From Bacteroidota bacterium (lineage in GTDB: Bacteria > Bacteroidota > Bacteroidia > Cytophagales > Cyclobacteriaceae): DNA of 64,000 bases. The translations under genes and the position numbers were made by a program. Positions 17,490-26,570 of this stretch are shown here, piece after piece. Within the stretch, counting starts at the first letter, position 1. Each line of letters opens with the position of its first letter. The DNA is taken from assembly GCA_018266435.1 (NCBI GenBank), contig JAFEAL010000002.1:62001-126000 (forward strand), read 5' to 3'. The notes under the pieces are model-generated. The model ran no database searches and was not told the origin of the DNA. It worked only from the letters and a program-made list of their open reading frames with translations.

Positions 17490-18710
17490 TTAAAACCGCG
17501 CGGCATTTAAAAATCCGATCGGGTGCTCTGTGCTGCCTTTGGTTGCCAGGTCAGCCATGACTTCTCCCACTGCACTGGCAAATTTGAAACCGTGTCCGCT
17601 GAAGCCGGCAGCCATTACCACCTCTTTTTCAAAGCCGGGAACAAAATCTAAAATAAAATTTTCATCCGGAGTGTACGTGTACAGGCACGTTTTTATAGAT
17701 CGTATTGAAGCATATCCCTCAGGGATAAATTTATTCAACATCGAAATGAGATTGTCTTCGTCTGCTTTTGCCGGAATACGATCAACAGCATCTGCATCTG
17801 AGGGAAGACCGGGTGTGTGATGTCCTAGTTTCAGCCCGATCGGTCCACCAAATGTTGACGCGGATAACATGGGGAATCCATAATAAATGCCCGGCTTCTC
17901 CTGATCGGCAATTGTCCAGCAAGGGAAGTTACCTGATTCAAATTTTGAGGTGTTACGGGGTTGCATCCACGCAAGGGTTTGGCGTGTTACGCTCAGTTGT
18001 TTTGAAAGAGTGGGTATTATTTTTCCTGCCCACGCTCCGGCTGTGATTACCAGCTTACTGCAATAATATGTATCACGATCGGTTTTCACCGTGATGGATC
18101 TGCCCACTTTTTTCCATGCAATTGTTTTTTCGTTGACATGGACGGAGGCCCCCAGTTGGCATGCTCGCCCGGTGTATGTTAAAATAGCCCGCTCGGGTGT
18201 AACAAATCCGGCATCGGGTTCGATCATCCGTTCATAGTCATCCGGAATTTGAAATTGAGAAAACTGCGAAGCCATTTCATTGGATGACAGGTGATAAACA
18301 GGCACCTTGTATTTCTCGGCCGAAAGTTTCAATCCTTTGATTAGTTGACTGTCTGGTTTACCAAAATAGAGTAATCCGGTTTTGAAATAAAGTTGTGTAC
18401 CTGTTTCGTTTTCTAAGTCACGCCAGTTGTTGTAGGCGGCTTCCAGTAACGGCACATAATCCGGGTGTTCGAAATACGCTTTGCGAATGATGCGGCTCTG
18501 TCCTGCGTGTGAGCCTAACTCATGGGGGATATCAAATTGTTCAAGGCCTAAAACGCGGTGCCCTTGTTTGGCAAGGTAGTAGCAGGTGGCTGAGCCCATG
18601 CTGCCCACACCGAGTACGATGACATCAAAATTTTTTTGTTGCTTTTGTTGTCTTTCGATTTGCGAATGAACCTGTGTGTATAATTCAGAGAGGGGCAACA
18701 TCAAACTCAT
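17490..18710 (-). CDS. FAD-dependent amine oxidase, SoxA/SolA (monomeric sarcosine oxidase) family
   Basis: A 406-residue flavoprotein. An N-terminal extension of ~28 residues precedes the Rossmann motif VIVLGVGSMGSATCYYLA (from about residue 30), followed by LEQFDIPHELGSHAGQSRIIRKAY. Cys342 in KTCLYTYTPDE is in the position that links FAD covalently in monomeric sarcosine oxidase, and GFSGHGFKFA is the conserved C-terminal flavin contact. Family members oxidise sarcosine, N-methyltryptophan or other N-methyl amino acids, releasing formaldehyde and hydrogen peroxide. The next gene upstream encodes a creatininase-family protein 46 bp away, which hints at N-methyl amine breakdown, but no creatinase is present. 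Confidence 0.88.
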   Translation of the reverse strand: MSLMLPLSELYTQVHSQIERQQKQQKNFDVIVLGVGSMGSATCYYLAKQGHRVLGLEQFDIPHELGSHAGQSRIIRKAYFEHPDYVPLLEAAYNNWRDLENETGTQLYFKTGLLYFGKPDSQLIKGLKLSAEKYKVPVYHLSSNEMASQFSQFQIPDDYERMIEPDAGFVTPERAILTYTGRACQLGASVHVNEKTIAWKKVGRSITVKTDRDTYYCSKLVITAGAWAGKIIPTLSKQLSVTRQTLAWMQPRNTSKFESGNFPCWTIADQEKPGIYYGFPMLSASTFGGPIGLKLGHHTPGLPSDADAVDRIPAKADEDNLISMLNKFIPEGYASIRSIKTCLYTYTPDENFILDFVPGFEKEVVMAAGFSGHGFKFASAVGEVMADLATKGSTEHPIGFLNAARF

Positions 18711-18756
18711 AGCGTAGGGACCAATAGGAGGTGTAAATCAATTTTTAGTTTAATGT

Positions 18757-19518
18757 TTACACATAATGCTCACTATTTTTTGTCTGAGCCACTTCAATAA
18801 AAAACTGAGAAACTTTTTTTGTGACCGATCTAAAATACTTTTCTCCTTTTTCAGCCGATGCTTTGCGCGGATCGCCCACCCCGGTGCTTTCAGTTACTTT
18901 TGTCCATTGCCGCTCGGCCCAGGCCCAGCCTTCGCGTATGGCCGGGTACTTAAATTTTTTGGCAGCCCCGTCTCCGGCTTCGCTTAACGGCAACACCAAA
19001 TCAGGCCGTAAGTACATCATCAAACTGGTTTCCATTTCGCCAGCATGGTCGTCTTTGTTTTCAAAAAAATCTTTTTGATCGCTCATTTTGAACCAATCGC
19101 ATGAAGCCAAAAACATTTTTGGAAACTTCAGCCCCAGTTCGCGGATCATCCATTTAAAATCATTGCCGCCATGGCTGTTTAAAATAATGAGTTTGTAAAT
19201 AGCTTGTCGGTGCAAGGTTTCAATCACATCGCGCAGTACAACAAACTGGGTGCTGGGGTTCATGTTCATATCAAGCAGCACATCGTGCTGGCCGGTATTC
19301 ACGCCAAACGGAACAGGCGGCAACACAATTATTTTAGCTTCCTGCTCGTATGCCTGGCGAGCGGCTTCGGCTGCTATTTGCTCGGCTTCGATGATGTCGG
19401 TTCCATACGGCAAATGATAGTTGTGTGCTTCGCACGCACCCCACGGAAGTACGGCTACATCAACTTGGGTTTTTTTTACCGCCTTCCAGTTGGTTTCAGT
19501 TAAAATATACGGACGCAT
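18757..19518 (-). CDS. Creatininase-family metal-dependent amidohydrolase
   Basis: About 253 residues from the ATG at 19518; a TTG at 19527 that overlaps the previous stop codon is the alternative. Likely metal ligands are Glu30, His32 and Asp41 in GACEAHNYHLPYGTD, His116 in NSHGGND, and Glu161 in HAGEMETS. This is the NSHGGN version of the family, shared with amidohydrolases such as the FAPy deformylase ArfB and the peptidase MftE, so true creatininase activity is not assured. It follows the LOG-family gene by 5 bp and precedes the amine oxidase by 46 bp. Cytoplasmic; substrate unknown, a cyclic or linear amide. Confidence 0.86.
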   Translation of the reverse strand: MRPYILTETNWKAVKKTQVDVAVLPWGACEAHNYHLPYGTDIIEAEQIAAEAARQAYEQEAKIIVLPPVPFGVNTGQHDVLLDMNMNPSTQFVVLRDVIETLHRQAIYKLIILNSHGGNDFKWMIRELGLKFPKMFLASCDWFKMSDQKDFFENKDDHAGEMETSLMMYLRPDLVLPLSEAGDGAAKKFKYPAIREGWAWAERQWTKVTESTGVGDPRKASAEKGEKYFRSVTKKVSQFFIEVAQTKNSEHYV

Positions 19519-19523
19519 CAAAA

Positions 19524-20291
19524 TCAAAAATTAGGAGATAACATATACTTGCCGTAAAACTCATCGATCACGGCCACGGCTTCTTCGGGAGTATCTACTA
19601 CATTAAACAACTCCAGGTCTTCGGGGCTGATCATTTTTTCGGTGACCAATGTTTTTTTAAACCAATCAATGATTCCGCTCCAAAATTTTTTACCAACCAT
19701 TACAATCGGGAAGCGGCCAATTTTTTTGGTTTGGATCAATGTCAAAGCTTCTGAGATTTCATCGAGCGTACCAAACCCTCCCGGCATAACAATAAATCCT
19801 TGTGAATATTTTACAAACATCACTTTGCGAACAAAAAAATAATCAAATGTGATGAGTTTATCGGGGTCGATGTAGATATTTCCTTTTTGTTCATGCGGCA
19901 GAAAAATATTCAAGCCCACTGATTTTCCTCCGGCTTTATGTGCGCCCTTGTTTCCGGCTTCCATAATGCCCGGGCCGCCTCCCGTAATCACGCCATACCC
20001 TTGTTGTACCAACTGTGAAGCTATTTCTTCTGCCATCTTATAATACGGATGGTTGGGCTTGATACGGGCTGATCCGAAGATCGTAACACAAGGACCAATT
20101 TTGGCTAGTTTTTCTAGCCCTTCTACAAACTCGCTCATTACTTTGAATACTACCCACGAGTTAGCACTTTTTATTTCTGACCAGTCTTTGTCTTTAAATG
20201 CCTGGCGGATACGGTGCTCTTCTTCGAGCACATTCTGAATTTTTGTTACTTTATTGTTCTTTGTTGTTGTTTTCATTTTTTGATCTTTCAA
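19524..20291 (-). CDS. LOG family protein (TIGR00730; nucleoside 5'-monophosphate phosphoribohydrolase type)
   Basis: A 255-residue Rossmann-fold protein with the full LOG signature: GGGPGIMEAGNKGA for phosphate binding and PGGFGTLDEISE with the catalytic Glu. Characterised members release a free base from cytokinin or other nucleoside 5'-monophosphates by cleaving the N-glycosidic bond. The first ~35 residues are charged and variable; the second ATG, five codons in (MKTTTKNN), could equally be the start. The gene lies 36 bp after the TIGR01777 epimerase and 5 bp before the creatininase-like gene, so the three are probably one transcript. Together with the PNP further downstream it may serve purine turnover, which is inference. 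Confidence 0.9.
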   Translation of the reverse strand: MKDQKMKTTTKNNKVTKIQNVLEEEHRIRQAFKDKDWSEIKSANSWVVFKVMSEFVEGLEKLAKIGPCVTIFGSARIKPNHPYYKMAEEIASQLVQQGYGVITGGGPGIMEAGNKGAHKAGGKSVGLNIFLPHEQKGNIYIDPDKLITFDYFFVRKVMFVKYSQGFIVMPGGFGTLDEISEALTLIQTKKIGRFPIVMVGKKFWSGIIDWFKKTLVTEKMISPEDLELFNVVDTPEEAVAVIDEFYGKYMLSPNF

Positions 20292-20327
20292 TTCGCGGTT
20301 TGAAATTAAGGAAATGAATTGATCTCT

Positions 20328-21239
20328 TTATTGTTTGCTCCCCAACAATTCTGTAAGAGCATCGTTTAGTTGCGGATAACGAAAAACAAAACCTTCATTC
20401 CTGATTTTTTCTGATGAAACTTTATTTCCTTTCAATACCAGATCGGCCATTTCGCCTAAAGCGATTTTTAAAACAAAAGAAGGTACGGAAGGAAGCCACA
20501 ACGGCTTGTGCAAAATTTTAGCAAGGGCTTTTGTCAATTCTGCATTGGTGCACCAATCGGTTACACCATTGTAAATGCCTTGCATGTTTTTGTCGTTGAG
20601 GGCTTGTTTAAAAATATGGCATAGATCATCAATATGAATCCACGACATATATTGTTGGCCAGAACCGAGGGGAGCGCCCAAGCCCAGGCGAACGGGCCTG
20701 GCCATTTCTTTCAGCGCACCACCCTTTGTACTCAACACTTTGCCAATGCGGATCTTTACCACCCGGATATTCAATGATTGAAACTGCTCTACCTCCTGCT
20801 CCCATTGCCGGGTAACTTGCGCCAAAAAATCTGATCCGGGGCTATCATCTTCTGTAAAAATTTTTTGGTCATCTCCGGGCCCATAATAACCGATGGCAGA
20901 AGCTGATACAATTGTTTCTACCGAGTGATTTTCTTTTTGAAGAACATCCGCCAGCAACCGGGTGGACAGTACCCGGCTGTTGAGAATTTCTTTTTTGCGT
21001 TTTGCACTCCATCTTTTTTCAGCTATGCCGCTACCGGCCAAATGAATAATGGTATTTACATTTTTTAAAGCTTGCGGGTCAATCCGGTTTGCTTCGGGAT
21101 TCCATAAAAAAGTCTGCACCAAAGATTTTTTTACCGACCTTACCAAATGAGCTACTTCCGGGTTCTCTTTTTGCAATAGTTCTGTTAATCTTGTGCCTAT
21201 CAGGCCGCTGGCCCCCGTGATCAGTATTTTGTTTGCCAT
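20328..21239 (-). CDS. NAD(P)-dependent epimerase-like protein, TIGR01777/YfcH family
   Basis: A 303-residue extended short-chain dehydrogenase (SDR39U1-like). It begins with the nucleotide-binding ITGASGLIGTRL, has VSASAIGYYG where the catalytic Ser/Tyr region lies, MSWIHIDDLCHIF, and the C-terminal DUF1731-like stretch (PLWLPSVPSFVLKIALGE, then GNKVSSEKIRNEGF). Homologues are widespread and linked to cell division or chloroplast processes, but the reaction is unknown. It is the first gene of the minus-strand run and is divergent from the coiled-coil exported protein across 32 bp, so promoters of the two must overlap or lie partly in the coding ends. Confidence 0.92.
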   Translation of the reverse strand: MANKILITGASGLIGTRLTELLQKENPEVAHLVRSVKKSLVQTFLWNPEANRIDPQALKNVNTIIHLAGSGIAEKRWSAKRKKEILNSRVLSTRLLADVLQKENHSVETIVSASAIGYYGPGDDQKIFTEDDSPGSDFLAQVTRQWEQEVEQFQSLNIRVVKIRIGKVLSTKGGALKEMARPVRLGLGAPLGSGQQYMSWIHIDDLCHIFKQALNDKNMQGIYNGVTDWCTNAELTKALAKILHKPLWLPSVPSFVLKIALGEMADLVLKGNKVSSEKIRNEGFVFRYPQLNDALTELLGSKQ

Positions 21240-21245
21240 TATTTA

Positions 21246-21253
21246 TAGCTTTG
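21246..21253 (+). promoter_or_regulatory. Putative -7 promoter element for the 232-residue exported protein
   Basis: TAGCTTTG matches TAnnTTTG and lies 18 bp before the ATG at 21272, in the 32-bp divergent gap. A -33 TTG would have to fall inside the start of the epimerase gene; the candidates there are spaced too closely (10-14 bp). Confidence 0.35.
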
Positions 21254-21271
21254 AATTAAATTAACATTTCT

Positions 21272-21970
21272 ATGTCAAATAAGTTTACTGCCCTGTTGAT
21301 TTTAGTTTTAGCCAGCGGGTACACGCTTGCTCAACCCGTGACCATAAAAAAGCAAAACGAAAAGGTGAAGGGAGAATCCACCGAAGGCTTTGCTGTTGCG
21401 CTTGACGGTAAGCGAGACGATGTGAATGCGCAGTGGAGTAAATTTTTAAAAGAAATAGGACGCGTTAAATTATTTTCATCTGAACCGGTAGTAATCACCG
21501 AACCTAATTTTAATGGCACGGTCTATCCAAAAGGAATTATTTATGCTCATATCTTTGAAGAAGGCAAACAAACCCGGGTATGGTTAGGTATTCTGAAAAA
21601 AGACTGGGAAGAAAAAGAGATTGAATTTGCAAACAAGCAACTGGAAAAACTGGTGTATCGCTTCGGGGTTCAATACAACCGGAGTTTGGTACAAATTCAA
21701 ATTGATGAATCCATCCAAGCTTCTCAGGCGGTAGAAAAACAACAACAGAGACTAATTAATCAAAGCAAAGAGCTGGCCATTCAGCTAAGCAACAACGAGC
21801 AAGAAAAAGCACAACTTCAAAAATCGATGGATGCCAATAAACTCGAAAACGAAGCTCTAAAAATCAAAATCGAAAAAAACAAAAAGGCACAAGACTCCCT
21901 GGTACGCACAGCCACTCAAATAAAAAAAGTAACAGAAGGTCATAAAGAGCGATTGAGGAAGGTCAATTAA
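21272..21970 (+). CDS. Hypothetical exported protein with C-terminal coiled coil
   Basis: A 232-residue protein not recognised by name. A signal peptide ends at YTLAQPV. A compact region (about 30-130) with VFLGILKKDW-like strands (VWLGILKKDWEEKEIEFANKQ) is followed by a long, Gln/Glu/Lys-rich heptad region from about residue 145 to the end, predicted to be a coiled coil. It should be periplasmic or attached to the envelope through a partner. It is a single-gene unit bounded by a shared terminator facing the Oar-like receptor gene. Similar small exported proteins with a globular head and helical tail are frequent in Cytophagales; no function is offered. Confidence 0.85.
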   Translation: MSNKFTALLILVLASGYTLAQPVTIKKQNEKVKGESTEGFAVALDGKRDDVNAQWSKFLKEIGRVKLFSSEPVVITEPNFNGTVYPKGIIYAHIFEEGKQTRVWLGILKKDWEEKEIEFANKQLEKLVYRFGVQYNRSLVQIQIDESIQASQAVEKQQQRLINQSKELAIQLSNNEQEKAQLQKSMDANKLENEALKIKIEKNKKAQDSLVRTATQIKKVTEGHKERLRKVN

Positions 21971-21996
21971 AAAGCCGCCTGTTAACAAGCGGCTTT
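21971..21996. terminator. Bidirectional terminator between convergent genes
   Basis: AAAGCCGC at 21971-21978 pairs with GCGGCTTT at 21989-21996 around a 10-nt loop. It begins directly after the stop codon of the coiled-coil protein and lies 26 bp past the stop of the Oar-like receptor on the other strand, so it can serve both genes. Confidence 0.85.
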
Positions 21997-22021
21997 AAAA
22001 CCTAAGTTGATCTCTCTGTTC

Positions 22022-25000
22022 TTAGAAGCTGTACCTTACGCCCACCTGCGCTTGCCAGCGTGAACTGAATTGATCAACTGACCACTTGGCCAACGGAGTT
22101 TTATATCCTGCCCCGGTAACTGTGGCCACTCCGTTTGAGATGGTGCGTCCACCAATTGAAAGGCCCGGGTCAACTGAGGAATTAAGTGTATTGGGCGAGA
22201 AATAATAAACCCCCCAGTTTTTGCTGATCAGGTTGCTGAAGTTGATGATATCAAAACTGATTTGCAGTGTGTTTATCTTCTTGCCTGTGTTAATAGGAAA
22301 GTCGTGCATCAACCGCAAATCCATCTGGTTGTTCCACGGGGTGCGCGCACCGTTGCGTGTGGTATATTGACCTTGGTGTGCATTCAGGTAAGTATCTCCC
22401 TGAATAAACTGGTTGAAGGCTTGTTGATTAGCCGCACTGAGATTGTATGGGTTTTCTCCGGTAGTAACATTAGGAACATAAAACAGATCAACCTGCTGTC
22501 CGTTTTTTGTCAAGTTGTTGCTTGAGGTGATGGCGTAGGTAAACGGTGAGCCGGATTGGAACGTAGGAATCAACGAGATGTATGAAATTCCACCGCGCTG
22601 CCAGGTCTTCTTGTACTGAATTGTTGACACAATGCGGTGGCGGATATCAAAGTTTGAGTATGTTAATCCCGGGTTGTTCGGGTTCAATGCCTGATTCACT
22701 TGCCAGCCAGACTCAGGCGAATTGCGGATGCCATTCAAAATATCTTTCGATTGACCATACGTGTACGCTACCATAAAGCTCAACCCAAAATTATACGACT
22801 TTGAAAGTTGTGCTGTTAGTTGATAACGGTATCCTTTATCTGTGTTGGTGATCAGGTACACACTCGAGAAATTGTTGCTCACCCGGTTGGCGGTGCCGGT
22901 TGCAGTAGTTGACGAAAGATAAAGTGGTTGCTGTTGGTTCACATCATAGTTGGCATACGCCACTGAGTCTTTCAGGTTCACTTGTTTGATGTACAAGTCT
23001 TTAATGGTTTTAGTGTACAGCGCCTCCAGCGTTAGTTTGTAACCATTACCCAATTGTATATCCATTGCAACATTGCTGCGCCACATGCGGGGAAGCGAAA
23101 AATTCTTATCCATCAAGTCAATTTCTGTTCTGTTTTTAGAACCATACGCGGTAGCATAGCTGCCAAACTGAGTTTGGTCAGTAGGTAGAGGCACCGAAGT
23201 AGCCGGGGCAATGGCTACAGGCGGATTTAAGTCCATGGCATTGAAGGCCGATCCGTTATTAAGAAACGCATACCCAATCCAGGCGAAGGGGATTCGGCCG
23301 GTAAACAAGCCCGATCCACCCCGGATGATGATGCTCTTGTCGCCTCTCCAATCATAGTTGAACCCAATCCTTGGCGAAACATATACCTGGCCGAAGTAGT
23401 TGGTGCCAACAGAAGAAGGATTGTCATACGTAAACGTGGTGCCATAGTTATTAAATGGAACCGCAGAAGGAAACTTACTGCGAGCACTTCCATTCGGCCC
23501 GGCAGGAAGAATCGGCATATCGGCACGTACTCCATAAGTAAAGGTGAGTTTGCCTTTTACAATTTCATCTTGAGCATACAGACTGGTGAGAAAAACATTG
23601 AACTTAGCCGGTGAACTATTCAAAAGCGTATTGCGGGTATTATCCGTAGTGCTATACAAGGCACGCAAACGCGAAGGCTTGTCCAACAAGAAATTGTTCA
23701 GGCTGCTGTAATCGAAGCGGCCGTTCCATGAATTGATAAATACGTAATCAATTTTATAAAACTCATTGTGTGTGCCTACAGTAAACGAGTGATTGCCTGC
23801 AAAGAACTTAAAGTTGTCAGTAAACTCAAACGTGCGCTGCCGCATATTGAAAACACCGGCTTCACGATTGGTACCGAGTAACACGTGTCCACCGGTGATG
23901 CCGTTGATTTGAATTTGAGGAAAGATCGTTCCGGTCGGGTCGCGTCTGTCTTTAATATCGGTATAGCCGATGATCAGGCTGTTGCTGGCGTTGTTATTAA
24001 ACCGGCTTTTTAATTCTGCCACGGTACTGATGTTGGTATTTTTTTGAATGAAATCATAATTGCCAAATTGAAATTCAGTAGATGAACGCTCAAGGTTAGA
24101 GGCCTCAGAAATGATGGAGTTGTTGCGCAGAGCAAGTGAGTGGTTTTTGTTAATAACCCAATCTACACGGTTAAAGAACTTGGTGCTTCTGGCGTAAATG
24201 TTATAGTTCATAGTGGCTCCTGGGTTGTATGAAGTCATCGAGCCATACTGGGTTGGCAAATTGGAGAGCTTTTGGGCAATTGCCTCGGCCAACGGCATGT
24301 TGGCATATGCTGCCAATGCAGCCGGTACGCTGCCACCATTTAATTGTGAGAGTGTTTGGTTCATAAAATAATTGGGAGCATTAGCCGGGTAAAACTGAGG
24401 AACTGAATTATTAGTGACCTCTTCGTTGGTAAACCAAAATAATTTGTCTTTGATAACCGGCAAGCCTATACGAAACCCGGTTTGATAATCGAAGTAAGAA
24501 CTGTTGATGCTTCCGTCACCTACCTTGTCTGAGTTTCTGTATTTTCCGGTGATGGTTGCGTTCCGGCCAAAGGCATAGACTGAGCCCTCCACATTGTTTG
24601 TGCCACTGCGAGAAACCGCGTTGATGCTGCCTCCCGTAAAATTACCCAACGACACATCGTATGGAGCAATTTGAACTTGTACGGCTTGCACAGCGTCCAG
24701 GCTGAACGAGTTAGTTCTTGTGCTGCTGCCGGGCTGGTTGGCTGTGCCACTGATGCCGCCCAGCGAAGGGCTAAACCCGATGGCATCGTTGTTAATCGCA
24801 CCATCAAGCGTGATGTTGTTGTATCGGAAGTTGGTACCGGCAAATGAGTTATTACTACTTTGAGGAGTTAACCGGGTAAAGTCAGAAAAGCTTCTGCTCA
24901 ACGTAGGCAGCGATTGCAACTGTTGCTTACCCACGTTGGTGCCTGTGCCTGTTTTTTCGGTAGCCTCTTGATTCACCCCGGTAACGACTACTTCATTAAG

Positions 25001-25339
25001 TTGGTGTGACTCTTCGTTTAGTGAAACATCCAGCCTCAGCGTTTCGCCCAGTTTAAAATAGATGTCATCGTATTTTTCAGGTTTGTATCCCACAAAAGTG
25101 ATTGAAACCTCATACGGGCCGCCCGGAGTTAAGTTTACCAGTGTATACCGGCCTTCGGCATTGGTATTTACTCCATAAGGAGTATTGGTGGGTTTGTAAG
25201 TTACCAACACGGTTGCGCCTGGCAAGGTCTCGCCTTTTGCATCGGTAATTTTTCCGCTTACTGCACTGGTTGTAGTTTGTGCAAAAAGCAAACTTGTCCC
25301 AGCTAATACGGCAAGTGCAAAGAGTACATATTTTTTCAT
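22022..25339 (-). CDS. Oar-like TonB-dependent outer-membrane receptor with carboxypeptidase-regulatory-like domain
   Basis: A 1105-residue outer-membrane protein. The signal peptide ends at SLLFAQT; a CarboxypepD_reg domain (about 28-115) contains VSGKITDAKGETLPGATV; a plug follows with LNEVVVTGV and NNITLDGAINND; the rest is a beta-barrel finishing in the outer-membrane targeting motif VGVRYSF. The motif pattern LPTLSRSFSDFTRLTPQ matches the Oar (OmpA-related) group known from Myxococcus and common in Bacteroidota, rather than SusC. Oar has been linked to protein secretion and development in Myxococcus; in Bacteroidota the cargo is generally unknown. Monocistronic, with a terminator at its 3' end and another between it and moxR. 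Confidence 0.93.
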   Translation of the reverse strand: MKKYVLFALAVLAGTSLLFAQTTTSAVSGKITDAKGETLPGATVLVTYKPTNTPYGVNTNAEGRYTLVNLTPGGPYEVSITFVGYKPEKYDDIYFKLGETLRLDVSLNEESHQLNEVVVTGVNQEATEKTGTGTNVGKQQLQSLPTLSRSFSDFTRLTPQSSNNSFAGTNFRYNNITLDGAINNDAIGFSPSLGGISGTANQPGSSTRTNSFSLDAVQAVQVQIAPYDVSLGNFTGGSINAVSRSGTNNVEGSVYAFGRNATITGKYRNSDKVGDGSINSSYFDYQTGFRIGLPVIKDKLFWFTNEEVTNNSVPQFYPANAPNYFMNQTLSQLNGGSVPAALAAYANMPLAEAIAQKLSNLPTQYGSMTSYNPGATMNYNIYARSTKFFNRVDWVINKNHSLALRNNSIISEASNLERSSTEFQFGNYDFIQKNTNISTVAELKSRFNNNASNSLIIGYTDIKDRRDPTGTIFPQIQINGITGGHVLLGTNREAGVFNMRQRTFEFTDNFKFFAGNHSFTVGTHNEFYKIDYVFINSWNGRFDYSSLNNFLLDKPSRLRALYSTTDNTRNTLLNSSPAKFNVFLTSLYAQDEIVKGKLTFTYGVRADMPILPAGPNGSARSKFPSAVPFNNYGTTFTYDNPSSVGTNYFGQVYVSPRIGFNYDWRGDKSIIIRGGSGLFTGRIPFAWIGYAFLNNGSAFNAMDLNPPVAIAPATSVPLPTDQTQFGSYATAYGSKNRTEIDLMDKNFSLPRMWRSNVAMDIQLGNGYKLTLEALYTKTIKDLYIKQVNLKDSVAYANYDVNQQQPLYLSSTTATGTANRVSNNFSSVYLITNTDKGYRYQLTAQLSKSYNFGLSFMVAYTYGQSKDILNGIRNSPESGWQVNQALNPNNPGLTYSNFDIRHRIVSTIQYKKTWQRGGISYISLIPTFQSGSPFTYAITSSNNLTKNGQQVDLFYVPNVTTGENPYNLSAANQQAFNQFIQGDTYLNAHQGQYTTRNGARTPWNNQMDLRLMHDFPINTGKKINTLQISFDIINFSNLISKNWGVYYFSPNTLNSSVDPGLSIGGRTISNGVATVTGAGYKTPLAKWSVDQFSSRWQAQVGVRYSF

Positions 25340-25427
25340 GCGGTTATAATATTTACCGCAAAAGTGAACAGGCTGGATTACTTCACTATATCGGGTGTAT
25401 TATGAAAATGTTAATAAAGAAAAGGTA

Positions 25428-25450
25428 AAAAAGAAGAGAGTCTTCTTTTT
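25428..25450 (-). terminator. AT-rich hairpin terminator after the MoxR gene
   Basis: AAAAAGAAGA at 25428-25437 pairs with TCTTCTTTTT at 25441-25450 around a 3-nt loop. On the minus strand it lies 61 bp after the MoxR stop and before the receptor start, with a T-rich end. The stem is weak in GC, so its strength is uncertain. Confidence 0.5.
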
Positions 25451-25510
25451 ATAGAAAAGAGAAAAATGAGTTAGTTTAACTACAAACGTGTGTGGTCCCC
25501 ACACCTGTTA

Positions 25511-26500
25511 CTATTTGTTGATCGGCACTTTGCTGAGCAGGGTCTTGATGATGTCGGCAGTTTTTACATTATCAGCTTCGGCTTCATAGTTAAGTAAGAT
25601 GCGGTGGTTCATCACATCCAACGCCACCTCTTTAATATCTTCGGGTAATACATAATCGCGTCCTTCCATGTAGGCCACGGCTTTAGCCGAAAGGTTAAGG
25701 TTGATGCTGGCGCGTGGTGACGCACCAAACTGAATGTATTGTGCTTCTTTATCGAGTTTGTATTCTTTGGGTTTGCGTGTAGCGGTAACCAGTTCGATGA
25801 TGTACCGCTCCAGCGATTCGGATATTTTCACATTGTTCACTCCCGCGCGGATAGAAAAAATATCTTCTTTGGTAAGTACCGTATTTACTTCATGTGAAAA
25901 TTGCATGTTCGAAATCCTGCGCATAATTTCCAACTCCTGCTCTTTGGTGGGATAATCCACAAACACTTTCATCATGAAGCGATCTACTTGTGCTTCGGGC
26001 AGCGGATAGGTTCCTTCTTGCTCCACCGGGTTTTGCGTGGCCAATACTAAGAACGGTTTGTCGAGATGGAACGTGGTTTCGCCAATCGTTACTTGTTTCT
26101 CTTGCATCGATTCGAGCAAGGCCGATTGTACTTTGGCGGGTGAGCGGTTAATCTCATCCGCCAAAATGATGTTGGCAAAAATCGGCCCTTTTTTCACTTC
26201 AAATTTTCCTTCTTTTTGATTATAGATCATGGTACCGATCAAGTCTGAGGGCAGTAAGTCAGGAGTAAACTGAATGCGTTGAAAATCCAAGTGCAATACT
26301 TTGGCAAGCATGCTGATGGTCAGGGTTTTTGCCAGGCCCGGTACGCCTTCCAACAAAATATGTCCGTTGGTAAAAAGGCCGGCCAACAGGCGGCTCACCA
26401 TGTATTCCTGACCCACCACCACTTTGCCTACTTCGGTGTAAACTTGTTTTATTTTTTGCCGGTGTGCTTCGTGTTGCTCAGTTGTTGATGTAAATGCCAT
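25511..26500 (-). CDS. MoxR-family AAA+ ATPase
   Basis: A 329-residue AAA+ ATPase with Walker A GVPGLAKT (residues 52-59), Walker B IILADEINR, the sensor segment LATQNPVEQEGTYPLPEAQVDRFMMK and a C-terminal lid (AAA_lid_2). These are strong MoxR hallmarks. MoxR ATPases are chaperone-like and usually activate or mature partner proteins; in Bacteroidota they commonly head an operon with a DUF58 protein, VWA-domain proteins and BatD-like proteins. Here no DUF58 or VWA gene is adjacent: the next gene on the strand is an Oar-like receptor, with a hairpin between. It therefore looks like an orphan MoxR copy. Cytoplasmic. Confidence 0.94.
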   Translation of the reverse strand: MAFTSTTEQHEAHRQKIKQVYTEVGKVVVGQEYMVSRLLAGLFTNGHILLEGVPGLAKTLTISMLAKVLHLDFQRIQFTPDLLPSDLIGTMIYNQKEGKFEVKKGPIFANIILADEINRSPAKVQSALLESMQEKQVTIGETTFHLDKPFLVLATQNPVEQEGTYPLPEAQVDRFMMKVFVDYPTKEQELEIMRRISNMQFSHEVNTVLTKEDIFSIRAGVNNVKISESLERYIIELVTATRKPKEYKLDKEAQYIQFGASPRASINLNLSAKAVAYMEGRDYVLPEDIKEVALDVMNHRILLNYEAEADNVKTADIIKTLLSKVPINK

Positions 26501-26570
26501 AGTTCGTAAAAATCAAAGCGCAATAATACTAAAAATCAGAAAGCGAATGAGCATAGATTTATTGTAATGG

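Noticed and set aside
20053-20238. Frames opposite to coding genes, such as this one antisense to the LOG gene
   Set aside because: They overlap well-supported genes of known families, and show no family motif or leader of their own.
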